Shown in pieces: positions 15,739 to 22,911 of a stretch of 35,060 bases of DNA. Within the stretch, counting starts at the first letter, position 1, and every line of letters starts with the position of its first letter. The position numbers and the translations under genes were made by a program. The notes under the pieces were generated by a model. That model was not told the DNA's origin and ran no database searches. It worked only from the letters and a program-made list of their open reading frames with translations. The DNA lies in contig JAVXWL010000143.1 in assembly GCA_032230565.1 (NCBI GenBank), forward strand, positions 1 to 35,060, read 5' to 3'. The DNA comes from GCA-003244245 sp032230565. GTDB taxonomy: Bacteria; Actinomycetota; Actinomycetes; Mycobacteriales; Pseudonocardiaceae.

Positions 15739-17478
15739 GTGTCCCGGAGGCTGTCGTGGTCTTACGGCAGACTCCGTCGGGTGACGCTTGGGCTGCCCTC
15801 CGATACTGCGCAGGCGAGGAAGGCGCGCGGAGCTTTCTTTACGCCACCTGAGCTGTGCCGATACGTGGCGGAGTGGGCGATCAGGTCGGCTTCGGATGAG
15901 GTGTTGGAGCCGTCGTGTGGGCAAGCGGCGTTCCTGCTTGCAGCCGGCGAGCGGCTCGACACGCTCACCGCGCTGGCGGGCGAGACCCGGAGCGGCTTGC
16001 CGGCAATCGAGTTACACGGTGTCGAACTACACCGTGACAGTGCCCGCCAGGCTGAGGTGCGCGTCCGAGCTGCCGGCTACCAAGCGCGGGTACTTGCGGC
16101 GGACTTCTTCCTGGTCCCGCCGACCGGACGCTACGACGCGGTCATCGGCAATCCTCCTTACATCCGGTACCAGGACTTTACGGGGGAAGCGCGGTCGCGC
16201 AGCCGCGAGGCGGCGCTGCGGGCCGGCGTCTTACTGACCCGTCTGGCTTCCTCATGGGCCGCCTTCACGGTGCATAGCGCGCTGTTTCTGCGACCTGGCG
16301 GACGGCTGGGGCTGGTGCTTCCGGCTGAGCTGCTGTCGGTTAATTACGCGGCCGAAGTACGAAGATTCCTCATGCAGCGGTTCGCGCGCGTCCGCTTGAC
16401 GCTGTTCACCGAGCGGGTTTTTCCGGGCGTGCAGGAGGAGGTCGTCCTGCTGCTCGCCGACGGCTACGGCCAGGGGCCGGCCGACCATTGCGAGCTGCAG
16501 CAGGTCCGCAGCGCGGCGAATCTGGCGGCAGTGAACCCGCTGATCCGGACCTGGAAACCGGACCCGGTCGAAGGTAAGTGGACGCGTTCCCTGCTTTCCA
16601 CCGCGGCGTTGGAAACGCATCTGGCCGTCGAACGAAGCGGGTTTTTCACCACATTGCACTCGTGGGGCGAGACCACCCTCGGCATGGTCACCGGCAACAA
16701 CAAGTACTTCACCCTGCCCGCAGACCGCGTCGCCGAGCTGGGCCTGCGCAGCGATGAACTGCTGCCGGTGTCTCCCCCTGGGTCGCGGCATCTGCGACAT
16801 CTGACCTACTCGGTCGCCACGCATCAGCAGCTGACTAACACTGGATCATCGACCTTGCTGTTCCGTCCCGCAGGCCAGCCCTCGCACGCTGCGAGCCGCT
16901 ACATTCGGGCGGGAGAGCGCCTCGGGGTGCACACTGCCTACAAATGCCGGGTTCGCTCGCCTTGGTGGCGGGTGCCGCTCGTGACGCCCTGTGATGTGTT
17001 GCTGACCTACATGAACGCCGACAGCCCACGATTGTGCGCCAATCATGCCGGGATTCACCACCTCAACTCGGTGCACGGCGTGTACCTGCGGCCTGAACTC
17101 CGCAAGCTGGGAATCGACCTGCTGCCGCTGGGCGCGCTGACGTCGATGACCCTGCTGAGCGCCGAGACGGTCGGTCGCGCCTACGGCGGCGGCATGCTCA
17201 AGCTGGAGCCGAAGGAGGCTGACCGGCTGGCGGTTCCCGAGCCGGATGTGCTGCGTAATGCCCAAACCGCGCTGGCCGAGATCCGCCCGCAGGTCGTCGC
17301 CCGGTTGAGTAGTCCCGGGGGGTTGACCGAGGCGGTGGCCCTGGTGGACGACATCCTGCTCGTCGGTGAGCTGGGTATCGCTGTCTCTGAGGTGAAGTCG
17401 CTGCGCGACGCGCATGCAGAGCTAGCCGCTCGCCGAGCCGCACGAGGAGGTGCAAGCCGTGACCTCCTCCGCACCTGA
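15739..17478 (+). CDS. type II N6-adenine DNA methyltransferase
   Basis: This 579-aa modification enzyme is of the gamma class. Motif X is GAFFTP (31-36), motif I EPSCGQAAFL (57-66) for AdoMet, and motif IV NPPY (138-141), the adenine catalytic motif. A long target-recognition half follows (about 270-520). In motif I, Gln-Ala stand where relatives usually have Asp-Gly, which is unusual but may be tolerated. The size and paired gene fit stand-alone type II enzymes such as M.SalI-like proteins; that parallel is from memory. The start is uncertain (GTG 15739, or GTG 15781 with a shorter N-terminus). It overlaps the nuclease gene by 20 bp. The DNA target cannot be deduced. Confidence 0.85.
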   Translation: MSRRLSWSYGRLRRVTLGLPSDTAQARKARGAFFTPPELCRYVAEWAIRSASDEVLEPSCGQAAFLLAAGERLDTLTALAGETRSGLPAIELHGVELHRDSARQAEVRVRAAGYQARVLAADFFLVPPTGRYDAVIGNPPYIRYQDFTGEARSRSREAALRAGVLLTRLASSWAAFTVHSALFLRPGGRLGLVLPAELLSVNYAAEVRRFLMQRFARVRLTLFTERVFPGVQEEVVLLLADGYGQGPADHCELQQVRSAANLAAVNPLIRTWKPDPVEGKWTRSLLSTAALETHLAVERSGFFTTLHSWGETTLGMVTGNNKYFTLPADRVAELGLRSDELLPVSPPGSRHLRHLTYSVATHQQLTNTGSSTLLFRPAGQPSHAASRYIRAGERLGVHTAYKCRVRSPWWRVPLVTPCDVLLTYMNADSPRLCANHAGIHHLNSVHGVYLRPELRKLGIDLLPLGALTSMTLLSAETVGRAYGGGMLKLEPKEADRLAVPEPDVLRNAQTALAEIRPQVVARLSSPGGLTEAVALVDDILLVGELGIAVSEVKSLRDAHAELAARRAARGGASRDLLRT

Positions 17479-18364
17479 CGAACCCTCAGACCTCTACGCG
17501 TTGCTAGCGCCGCTTGTCGCCCAGCGTCCCGAGACGAATCCATGGGTCCGCCTTTCCCCAGGGGGCATGCAGTACTTCCCGGACTACCAGCTGCTGGAAG
17601 GCATGCTGGGTGTTCCCATCGGCGAAGGCGCCGGCTCGCAGTCCGGCCGGCTGGCCAAGGCGACCGATGCCTGGGTGTCCCACGAACTCCGGCGCGCCGG
17701 CTTCGGAAAAGACGAAGTTTGGCCGCGGCTCACGGCACCGAGAATCTTGCCGCGAGAGGTCAGCCTCTTTGTCGAGTCACTACCCAGCGCTATTCGCGGT
17801 GCCGCACAGGCTTGTCTCGCGCGTAACCGGGCTGTCGCCCCATCGGATGCCCGCATTCTTGGACGAGCCTACGTCAAACAGGTTGACGTGCTGATCGCGC
17901 AGTGGTCGCGTGGGGCGGAATTGCTGGTGTCGACCAAGACGATGGTCGCATCATTCCGCAAGAATCTCGCCAACCGGTTCGAAGAGGCCTACGGCGACGC
18001 CAAGAACCTGCGGGGCCGCTACCCGCTGGTGGCGATGGGCTTCCTGTTCGTGCTGCGTTCGACCGCGCTGAAGGAGCCCGGCACGGTAGAGCGGGCAATC
18101 GACATGATGCGGAAGCTCAAAGCAGAAGCAGACGTCTACGATGCGACCTGCCTGCTCGTCGCGGACTGGAGCGACGTCAATCCGGCAGCCGGCGTGCACC
18201 TACGTCATGACGCCGTACCAGATGATTTGACTGCGGCGAAGTTCCTGGCGACGCTCGTCGATGCTGTGCTGGCGCGCACTCCGGTCGAGATGCACGTGGA
18301 AGTACGGCAGCGACGAGAGCACCGGAACTTATCGCTCGACGAGCAAGACATGCCCGATCCTTGA
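17459..18364 (+). CDS. probable restriction endonuclease partner (PD-(D/E)XK-like)
   Basis: This 301-aa protein is coupled to the methyltransferase gene (20-bp overlap), the usual layout of a type II R-M pair. A candidate nuclease core is VDVLIAQ...AELLVSTKT, with D143, E154 or S158, and K160 in the order expected for a PD-(D/E)XK fold. It is followed by SFRKNLANRFEEAYGDAKNLRGRYPL, a conserved-looking block. I cannot name a restriction family. GTG 17459 was chosen because GAGGAGG lies 8 nt upstream; GTG 17450 overlaps that site. The C-terminal half (about 200-300) may form the specificity or dimer part. Function is inferred mainly from context. Confidence 0.68.
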   Translation: MTSSAPDEPSDLYALLAPLVAQRPETNPWVRLSPGGMQYFPDYQLLEGMLGVPIGEGAGSQSGRLAKATDAWVSHELRRAGFGKDEVWPRLTAPRILPREVSLFVESLPSAIRGAAQACLARNRAVAPSDARILGRAYVKQVDVLIAQWSRGAELLVSTKTMVASFRKNLANRFEEAYGDAKNLRGRYPLVAMGFLFVLRSTALKEPGTVERAIDMMRKLKAEADVYDATCLLVADWSDVNPAAGVHLRHDAVPDDLTAAKFLATLVDAVLARTPVEMHVEVRQRREHRNLSLDEQDMPDP

Positions 18365-18415
18365 TGGCCGTACCGGATGCGCCGGGTCAAGTATGCGTAT
18401 GTAGCAATGATTCGT

Positions 18416-18421
18416 TAAGAT
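18416..18421 (+). promoter_or_regulatory. candidate -10 box of a leaderless CDF gene
   Basis: TAAGAT ends 7 bp before the GTG at 18429, so transcription would begin at or next to the start codon. The preceding A/T-richer stretch (18391-18412, with ATGCGTATGT) may hold a metal-sensor operator. Confidence 0.35.
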
Positions 18422-18428
18422 CACGGCC

Positions 18429-19406
18429 GTGAGTAGCGCCGCTGGGCACGGGCACGGCCATGGTCACGGCATCGGCCAAGATACCGACCGCCGGGCGTTG
18501 GGCATCGCGCTCGCGTTCATCGTGGTTTTCATGGCCGGTGAGGTGCTCGTCGGCGTGGTGGCACAGTCGCTGGCGTTGCTGTCCGACGCCGCGCACATGC
18601 TCACCGACGCCGGCTCGATCCTTCTCGCACTAATCGCGATACGCCTGGCAGCACGCCCGCCCCGCGGCGGCTACACCTACGGGCTCAAGCGGGTCGAGAT
18701 CCTCTCCGCCCAGGCCAACGGCCTGACCCTGCTGCTTCTCGCCGCCTGGCTGGGTTACGAGGCGATCCGCCGGCTCGTCGACCCACCGCCGGTCGCTGGA
18801 GGCCTGGTCGTGGTCACCGCACTGGTCGGCGTGGTGGTGAACATCGCGGCGACCTGGTGTTTGTCCAAGGCCAACCGCTCCAGCCTCAATGTCGAGGGCG
18901 CCTTCCAACATTTGCTGACTGACCTGTACGGATTCATCGCGACCGCGGTCGCCGGCGCGATCGTGCTGAGCACCGGGTTCGCCCGCGCCGACGCGATCGC
19001 CGCCCTGATCGTGGTCGCTCTGATGGTCCGCGCCGGAGTGGGGCTGGTGCACCAGTCCGGCCGGATTTTCCTCGAAGCCGCCCCGACCGGCATCGACACC
19101 CGAGTCCTAGGTGGCCGGCTCGCCGCCCATCCCGACGTCGTCGAGGTCCACGACCTGCACGTCTGGCAGATCACCTCCGGCCAGCCCGCCCTATCTGCGC
19201 ATGTGCTGGTCGCACCCGGCCGGGACTGCCATGCTGTCCGCACCAACCTGCAGACGCTGCTCGCCCACGAGTACGCGATCACCCACGTCACCCTGCAACT
19301 CGACCACCCACCGCCCGATCTGTTCACCATCACCCGAGCCCACCATGCCGAAGAACACAGCCACTGCACCGACCGTCCGGCGCCAAGCGCCGACAACAAC
19401 GCCTAG
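18429..19406 (+). CDS. cation diffusion facilitator (CzcD/ZitB-type) exporter
   Basis: This 325-aa inner-membrane metal/proton antiporter has an N-terminal HGHGHGHG tract (7-14). Six predicted membrane segments follow, then the cytoplasmic domain (about 215-300, VVEVHDLHVWQITSGQPALSAHVLV) and a His-rich tail (HHAEEHSHC). The transport site residues are SDAAHMLTD (H56, D60) and QHLLTDLYG (H161, D165). The two HxxxD pairs favour Zn2+ or Cd2+. No Shine-Dalgarno precedes GTG 18429, consistent with leaderless expression. It is not obviously in an operon with the R-M genes (64-bp gap). Confidence 0.9.
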   Translation: MSSAAGHGHGHGHGIGQDTDRRALGIALAFIVVFMAGEVLVGVVAQSLALLSDAAHMLTDAGSILLALIAIRLAARPPRGGYTYGLKRVEILSAQANGLTLLLLAAWLGYEAIRRLVDPPPVAGGLVVVTALVGVVVNIAATWCLSKANRSSLNVEGAFQHLLTDLYGFIATAVAGAIVLSTGFARADAIAALIVVALMVRAGVGLVHQSGRIFLEAAPTGIDTRVLGGRLAAHPDVVEVHDLHVWQITSGQPALSAHVLVAPGRDCHAVRTNLQTLLAHEYAITHVTLQLDHPPPDLFTITRAHHAEEHSHCTDRPAPSADNNA

Positions 19407-19422
19407 CCGTTGACGGGCGAGG

Positions 19423-19911
19423 TCAGCTGTTCCTTCGGACCAGGCGTCGCAGCACTAAAAGCACCAACAGCACCGCCACCGCAATCGCGGCGATGGGCAG
19501 TCGTTGCCGCGCCGTGACGGGCTCCGGTGCGACGTGTGCGGCTACCTGCGGGACATTTTCCTCTGGTAGCTCGTCAGCCAGTTCTTCGATCTGCCAGGTC
19601 GCCTCGTCTGCCGCGACTTCGAGTATATCGGCAACTTCGAGCGTGTCCGCGACTTCGAGTGTCTTGGCGACTTCGACTGTCTCGGCGACTTCGAGTATTT
19701 CGGCAACTTCGAGGGTTTCCGCGATCTTGGGTACCTGCTGCTCGACCTCTTGCGCCTTAACCCGCACGGTTTCCTCGACGTCATGCACCTTGTCCCTGAC
19801 CCGCGCAGGCACATCGATCCGGTGGGTTAGCTCCTCCAGGATGTCATCGAACTGCCCGCGGGTACGGTCGATGCCGTGGCGCCGCCGGTTCTTCACTGCC
19901 GAGCTGCTCAT
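19423..19911 (-). CDS. membrane-anchored protein with hexapeptide repeats
   Basis: This 162-aa protein has a basic N-terminus, then a charged helical stretch (about 20-65, FDDILEELTHRIDVPARVRDKVHDVEETVRVKAQEVEQQV). Residues about 68-103 are a six-fold repeat of the type TLEVAE. An acidic linker (104-135) is followed by a C-terminal membrane anchor (RLPIAAIAVAVLLVLLVL, about 138-155) and RRLVRRNS. The design resembles the helical and membrane proteins of the nearby DUF3618 operon but shares no clear domain. The repeat is encoded by 18-bp DNA repeats, so its copy number may vary between strains. It is convergent with the CDF gene. Function unknown. Confidence 0.7.
   Translation of the reverse strand: MSSSAVKNRRRHGIDRTRGQFDDILEELTHRIDVPARVRDKVHDVEETVRVKAQEVEQQVPKIAETLEVAEILEVAETVEVAKTLEVADTLEVADILEVAADEATWQIEELADELPEENVPQVAAHVAPEPVTARQRLPIAAIAVAVLLVLLVLRRLVRRNS
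19613..19720 (-). repeat. six tandem 18-bp repeats inside a coding region
   Basis: Units start at 19613, 19631, 19649, 19667, 19685 and 19703, each of the form GCRACTTCGAGTRTNTCG on the plus strand. Each unit encodes six residues of the xLEVAx type (one reads TVEVAK) on the minus strand. Because the period is a multiple of three, gain or loss of units keeps the frame. Confidence 0.9.
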
Positions 19912-20233
19912 CAGTGCATCCCTTACCTTATCGGTCTAGTTTTGACGCTGGCTGCAGTCTCGTCGGGCACCAGCGACGTGGCTGCGCCCGGCGCGTGTGA
20001 AGACTATGTCGCAGCCTTCGCGCCGCCCGCGGTTACGACACGCAGAAACCGATCCGTCAAGGCCTGATCGCGGGTACCGGCGTGGACACACCGGCCGGTG
20101 ACGCCTTCAGCGCGATGTCCCCTGTGGGGATTGCGGCAATCCCTTCATCGCCAGCCGGACTCATTGTGTTTACGTTCGCGAGGCAGTGTCACGGGGATGG
20201 TGGGTGATTGGAAAACTCGGACGGAGAACCGTG
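19912..20233. other. intergenic stretch between divergent genes, no gene seen
   Basis: This presumably holds the promoters of the hexapeptide-repeat gene (minus) and the protease gene (plus). A small CCCC-TGT-GGGG hairpin is near 20119-20129. No other structure or gene was seen. Confidence 0.3.
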
Positions 20234-21412
20234 ATGGCGTCGGTGGACTGCCCCATTCGTAGGACGCCACGCCGTGGGTTTGTGGTCCTCAACGTGCTAG
20301 GTGCCTTCCTGGTGGCAAGCGCCGGTCTCGCCGGATGCACTGATCCGGGGGACACCGGAGCAGCCAACCCGGTGGCCACCTTCGCCCCAGCAGCCAAGGC
20401 GGCCACCCAGGCGCCGGCAACGACCCCCGATCCACCAGCTGCCGTCCCAGACATGCCGGCAGCCGCCCTACCCCAGCCCGAACCAGCGGCAGACTCAGCT
20501 ACGCCTAGCGGTGGAAACGACACCAACGTAGCCGCAGACTCTGTCCGGTCACCGACACCGGCGTTCGGACCGTCCGCAGCCGTACAGTCGGCAAGCTCGC
20601 CTGGCGCATTGAGTGAGTCAATTGACCTTCCGGCGCTGGCAGCAAGGATCGATCCCGGTTTAGTAAACATCAGCTCCAGCCTGGGCGAGCCGGGCACCGG
20701 AGTAGCAGGTACCGGAATCGTGCTGGACTCGTCTGGCGAGGTGCTCACGAATAACCACGTAATCAGGGGCGCCACCAGCATTGCCGTCACCGACGTCGGC
20801 AACGGCCAAACCTACCCGGCAACAGTCATAGGCCATGACGCCAAACACGACATCGCCGTGCTGCAATTACAGGGCGCCTCGGGCTTGGAAACCGCCTCGA
20901 TCGGGGACTCCAGCGACCTTGCGGTCGGCGACGAGATCGCGGCCATAGGCAATGCCGGTGGCCGCGGCGGCACTCCGAGCGCCACAGTGGGCACGGTGAC
21001 CGTTCTCGATCGGGCGGTCACGGTCAGCGACAGCGCCACCGGCGGCGTTGAGCAGCTCGCTGGGTTATTTCAGTTCACGGCCCTCGTTCAACCCGGCGAC
21101 TCAGGGGGCCCGCTGGTGAACACCGCCGGACAGGTCATCGGTGTCGTCACCGCAGCATCTGTTGGGTTCGGGCCCTCTGGTGGTGAGGGGTTCGCGATCC
21201 CGATCAACGACGCGATCGCGATCAGCAAGCACATCCATGCCGGGACAGCCTCCACGACACTCAAAAGAGGACCGATCGACGTGCTCGGCTCGCCGATGCT
21301 CAAGGCGCGCGCTCCACTCGTCCTGGACCGCCCCGACGAAGCGTGCCGGGAGCGGCCAGACCTTTATCCCAGATTTCGGGTGCGCGGAGCGGAGCGGCCA
21401 GCGATCTTGTAG
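20234..21412 (+). CDS. trypsin-like serine protease lipoprotein without PDZ domain
   Basis: This 392-aa exported protease has a signal peptide with lipobox AGLAGC (Cys35), then a long Pro/Ala/Thr-rich linker (36-130). The chymotrypsin-fold domain carries His175 (TNNHVI), Asp206 (KHDIAVL) and Ser290 (QPGDSGGPLV). HtrA/DegP-like relatives continue from this point into a PDZ domain. Here the family-like sequence stops near residue 345 and is followed by about 45 residues of Arg/Pro-rich, unlike sequence ending in PAIL. The gene therefore probably lost its PDZ part in a rearrangement next to the integration site at 21460. ATG 20234 is chosen for the GGAG 7 nt upstream. The catalytic triad is complete. 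Confidence 0.82.
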   Translation: MASVDCPIRRTPRRGFVVLNVLGAFLVASAGLAGCTDPGDTGAANPVATFAPAAKAATQAPATTPDPPAAVPDMPAAALPQPEPAADSATPSGGNDTNVAADSVRSPTPAFGPSAAVQSASSPGALSESIDLPALAARIDPGLVNISSSLGEPGTGVAGTGIVLDSSGEVLTNNHVIRGATSIAVTDVGNGQTYPATVIGHDAKHDIAVLQLQGASGLETASIGDSSDLAVGDEIAAIGNAGGRGGTPSATVGTVTVLDRAVTVSDSATGGVEQLAGLFQFTALVQPGDSGGPLVNTAGQVIGVVTAASVGFGPSGGEGFAIPINDAIAISKHIHAGTASTTLKRGPIDVLGSPMLKARAPLVLDRPDEACRERPDLYPRFRVRGAERPAIL

Positions 21413-21459
21413 AGATCCGCCAGCAGCGTGGGTTCCCTCTCTGGCCTTGTATGAGGTGA

Positions 21460-21486
21460 CGGAAGCGGAGGGATTCGAACCCCCGG
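21460..21486. repeat. attL-like copy of the tRNA-Ser 3' end
   Basis: These 27 bp are identical to 22711-22737, covering the discriminator base, acceptor 3' strand and T arm of tRNA-Ser. No other tRNA part is present here, so it is a duplicated attachment sequence and not a gene. Confidence 0.85.
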
Positions 21487-21928
21487 CAGGGTGAATCACT
21501 TCCGTCCTTTCAGTAGGTCAATAGTGCCCTCTGGTCCTCGATGAATACAGGCGATCCGGTGCGAATGCCAGCAGAATTGCCATCAGTGTATTGCGGAACC
21601 GGCTGTGCCGATCGTGGTGTACCAGTGCAGGACAGGGTAGTTATTCGGCGACGTGACCCCGCTCCCGGCGCGTCACCCGGTCCTGCAGCTCCCTGATCCG
21701 CCTGGCAGCGCCGACCGCTGAGCTGGCCGTGCAACCGACGGTCGTATGTCACGGCAGCCGTTCAGCGCGCGTCCTGGTCGCTTCGCCGCAACACGGTAGC
21801 TACTCGCCGTAACAACAGTGAAGATCGTGGCCCAAGGCGATGAACTGTTGAAGATATTTACAAGATCAATGACCACGGGACACCGCCGCGATACCAGTCG
21901 TTCGATAGACCTTAAGGAGCGAGAAAGC

Positions 21929-22183
21929 ATGGACTGGCGTGACCACGCGGCTTGTAGAGACGAGGATCCGGAGCTGTTTTTCCCAGTAGGCACGAGCGGT
22001 CCCGCGTTGCTGCAGATCGCCGAAGCGAAGGCTGTGTGTCGGCGCTGTCCGGTCAGTTCTGAGTGTCTCAAGTGGGCGCTGGCCTCAGGGCAGGATGCTG
22101 GTGTGTGGGGTTGTATGAGCGAGGACGAGCGGCGCGCGCTCAAGCGGCGCAGTGCAGGCACCGGGACCCGTATCAACGCCTGA
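21929..22183 (+). CDS. WhiB-family iron-sulfur regulator
   Basis: This 84-aa Wbl protein has cluster ligands C9 (ACRDEDPELFFP), C37 and C40 (CRRC) and C46 (SSECLKWA). A turn motif and the basic tail DERRALKRR follow. It most resembles WhiB1-type proteins in length and in the MDWRDHAACRDEDPELFFPVG opening. The usual GVWGG turn reads GVWGC (58-62), placing an extra Cys in the motif that contacts the principal sigma factor. The start is ATG 21929 after AAGGAG with 9-nt spacing. Its location inside the tRNA-Ser element suggests a mobile-element regulator; actinophages and plasmids also carry whiB genes. Confidence 0.9.
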   Translation: MDWRDHAACRDEDPELFFPVGTSGPALLQIAEAKAVCRRCPVSSECLKWALASGQDAGVWGCMSEDERRALKRRSAGTGTRINA

Positions 22184-22195
22184 GCCTGGTAGCGA

Positions 22196-22342
22196 CCCGA
22201 CGCCGCCCTCCCACATGGCCAGGTGCTCCATGAACCGGTCCGGGGCGGCGCCGTGCCAGTGCTCCTCGCCGGGCGGGCAGGTGACCGTCTCGCCGGGGTG
22301 GGCTTCGATGATGGTGCCGTCGCGGGTGCCAACCATGCCGCT
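22196..22342 (-). pseudogene. cupin-domain gene fragment
   Basis: On the minus strand, VGTRDGTIIEAHPGETVTCPPGEEHWHGAAPDRFMEHLAMWEG is a clear C-terminal half of a small cupin protein, with metal-ligand-like EEHWHG. Neither the usual N-terminal strands nor the ending follow. It abuts the WhiB stop on one side and overlaps the integrase fragment on the other, so it is debris inserted or left behind in the integrative element. Confidence 0.7.
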
Positions 22343-22685
22343 ACCTGCCGTAGTCATCGAGGAGTTAAGAGCACACCGGCAACGCCAGGAAGTTGAGCGG
22401 CAGAGAGCCAGTGACAGCTGGCGCGACCTGCGTGAACGGGTCGGGCTTGGCAAGCTGCGCTTTCACGACCTACGGCACACCTGCGTGTCACTACTGGTGG
22501 CGCTAGGAGTGGCGCCACACATCGTGCGGGAGATCGCCGGCCATTCCGCCATCAAGGTGACGATGACGGTCTACGCCCACGGCAATCTCGATGAGCACGC
22601 GGCGGCGCTCGCCCGGCTTGGCGCTGCTATCGGCGGGACGTCGCCGTCAACGGTTGCCGTCAACGAGAGCACCGAGGAGAAATAA
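22335..22685 (+). pseudogene. tyrosine recombinase (phage-type integrase), C-terminal remnant
   Basis: The fragment reads from about VIEELRAHRQRQEVERQRA into FHDLRHTCVSLLVALGVAPHIVREIAGHSAIKVTMTVYAHG. It retains the catalytic R and H of LRHT, the second H (GHS) and the nucleophile Tyr (VYAHG). The N-terminal DNA-binding domains are missing. About 30 residues also look deleted between WRD and ERVGLGKLRF, where relatives have the segment before the R-H box. Its stop is 25 bp from the tRNA-side repeat, the usual place for int. It is unlikely to catalyse excision. Confidence 0.8.
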
Positions 22686-22710
22686 GATCATGAAAACGTG
22701 TGCTGACCAG

Positions 22711-22795
22711 CGGAAGCGGAGGGATTCGAACCCCCGGTACCTCTCGGTACGCTCGCTTTCAAGGCGAGTGCATTAGACCGCTCTGCCACGCTTCC
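22711..22795 (-). tRNA. tRNA-Ser (anticodon TGA)
   Basis: Read on the minus strand, this gives acceptor GGAAGCG/CGCTTCC with discriminator G, a D arm, an anticodon stem CTCGC/GCGAG around CTTGAAA, and the long variable arm GTACC-GAGA-GGTAC typical of Ser. The T arm has loop TTCGAAT. The anticodon TGA maps to 22759-22761. No CCA is encoded. Its 3' 27 bp form one of the element attachment repeats. Confidence 0.96.
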
Positions 22796-22818
22796 GAGTG
22801 CACGCTAGCCCTCCCGTT

Positions 22819-22878
22819 CCCGAACTTCACAGCAGAGCCCGTCCAAGGCGGCTGAACAGCTCTGCTGTGGAGTTCGGG
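22819..22878 (+). repeat. 60-bp hairpin repeat, copy 1
   Basis: Arms 22819-22838 and 22859-22878 pair over 20 positions with a single G-U, and pairing can extend three more on each side around a 20-nt loop. A second copy with the same arms and loop size is at 34751-34810. It lies between the stop of the unknown gene (22912) and the tRNA-Ser, both minus. It might act as a terminator here, but the second copy sits in a divergent region. Confidence 0.7.
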
Positions 22879-22911
22879 AGCCGCAGAGTCCAAGCATCCC
22901 GGGCAAGGGGC

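Larger units (their letters stand above)
21460..22737. mobile_element. degraded tRNA-Ser integrative element
   Basis: A 27-bp sequence starting CGGAAGCGGAGGGATTCGAA occurs identically at 21460-21486 and 22711-22737. The right copy is the 3' end of the tRNA-Ser gene; the left is a free-standing duplicate. This is the standard mark of a tRNA-targeted integrative element (attL/attR). Between them lie a WhiB gene, a cupin fragment and an internally deleted tyrosine integrase next to the tRNA side. About 1.25 kb remains, too little for a functional element, so it is a remnant. Region 21487-21928 has no clear gene, only a possible C-terminal scrap on the minus strand (RRIRELQDRVTRRERGHVAE, about 21657-21718). 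Confidence 0.85.

Noticed and set aside
15739..18364. Assigning GTCGAC as the R-M target from similarity in size to SalI
   Set aside because: Gene sizes alone are not evidence, and GTCGAC occurs freely in the window, which is uninformative if sites are methylated.
19613..19720. CRISPR-like array
   Set aside because: Units are contiguous 18-mers with no spacers and lie in frame inside a coding region.
21673..22332. Long minus-strand frame of 219 aa over the WhiB gene
   Set aside because: It is antisense to a clear WhiB gene and has a low-complexity, Arg/Ser-rich composition typical of high-GC shadow frames.
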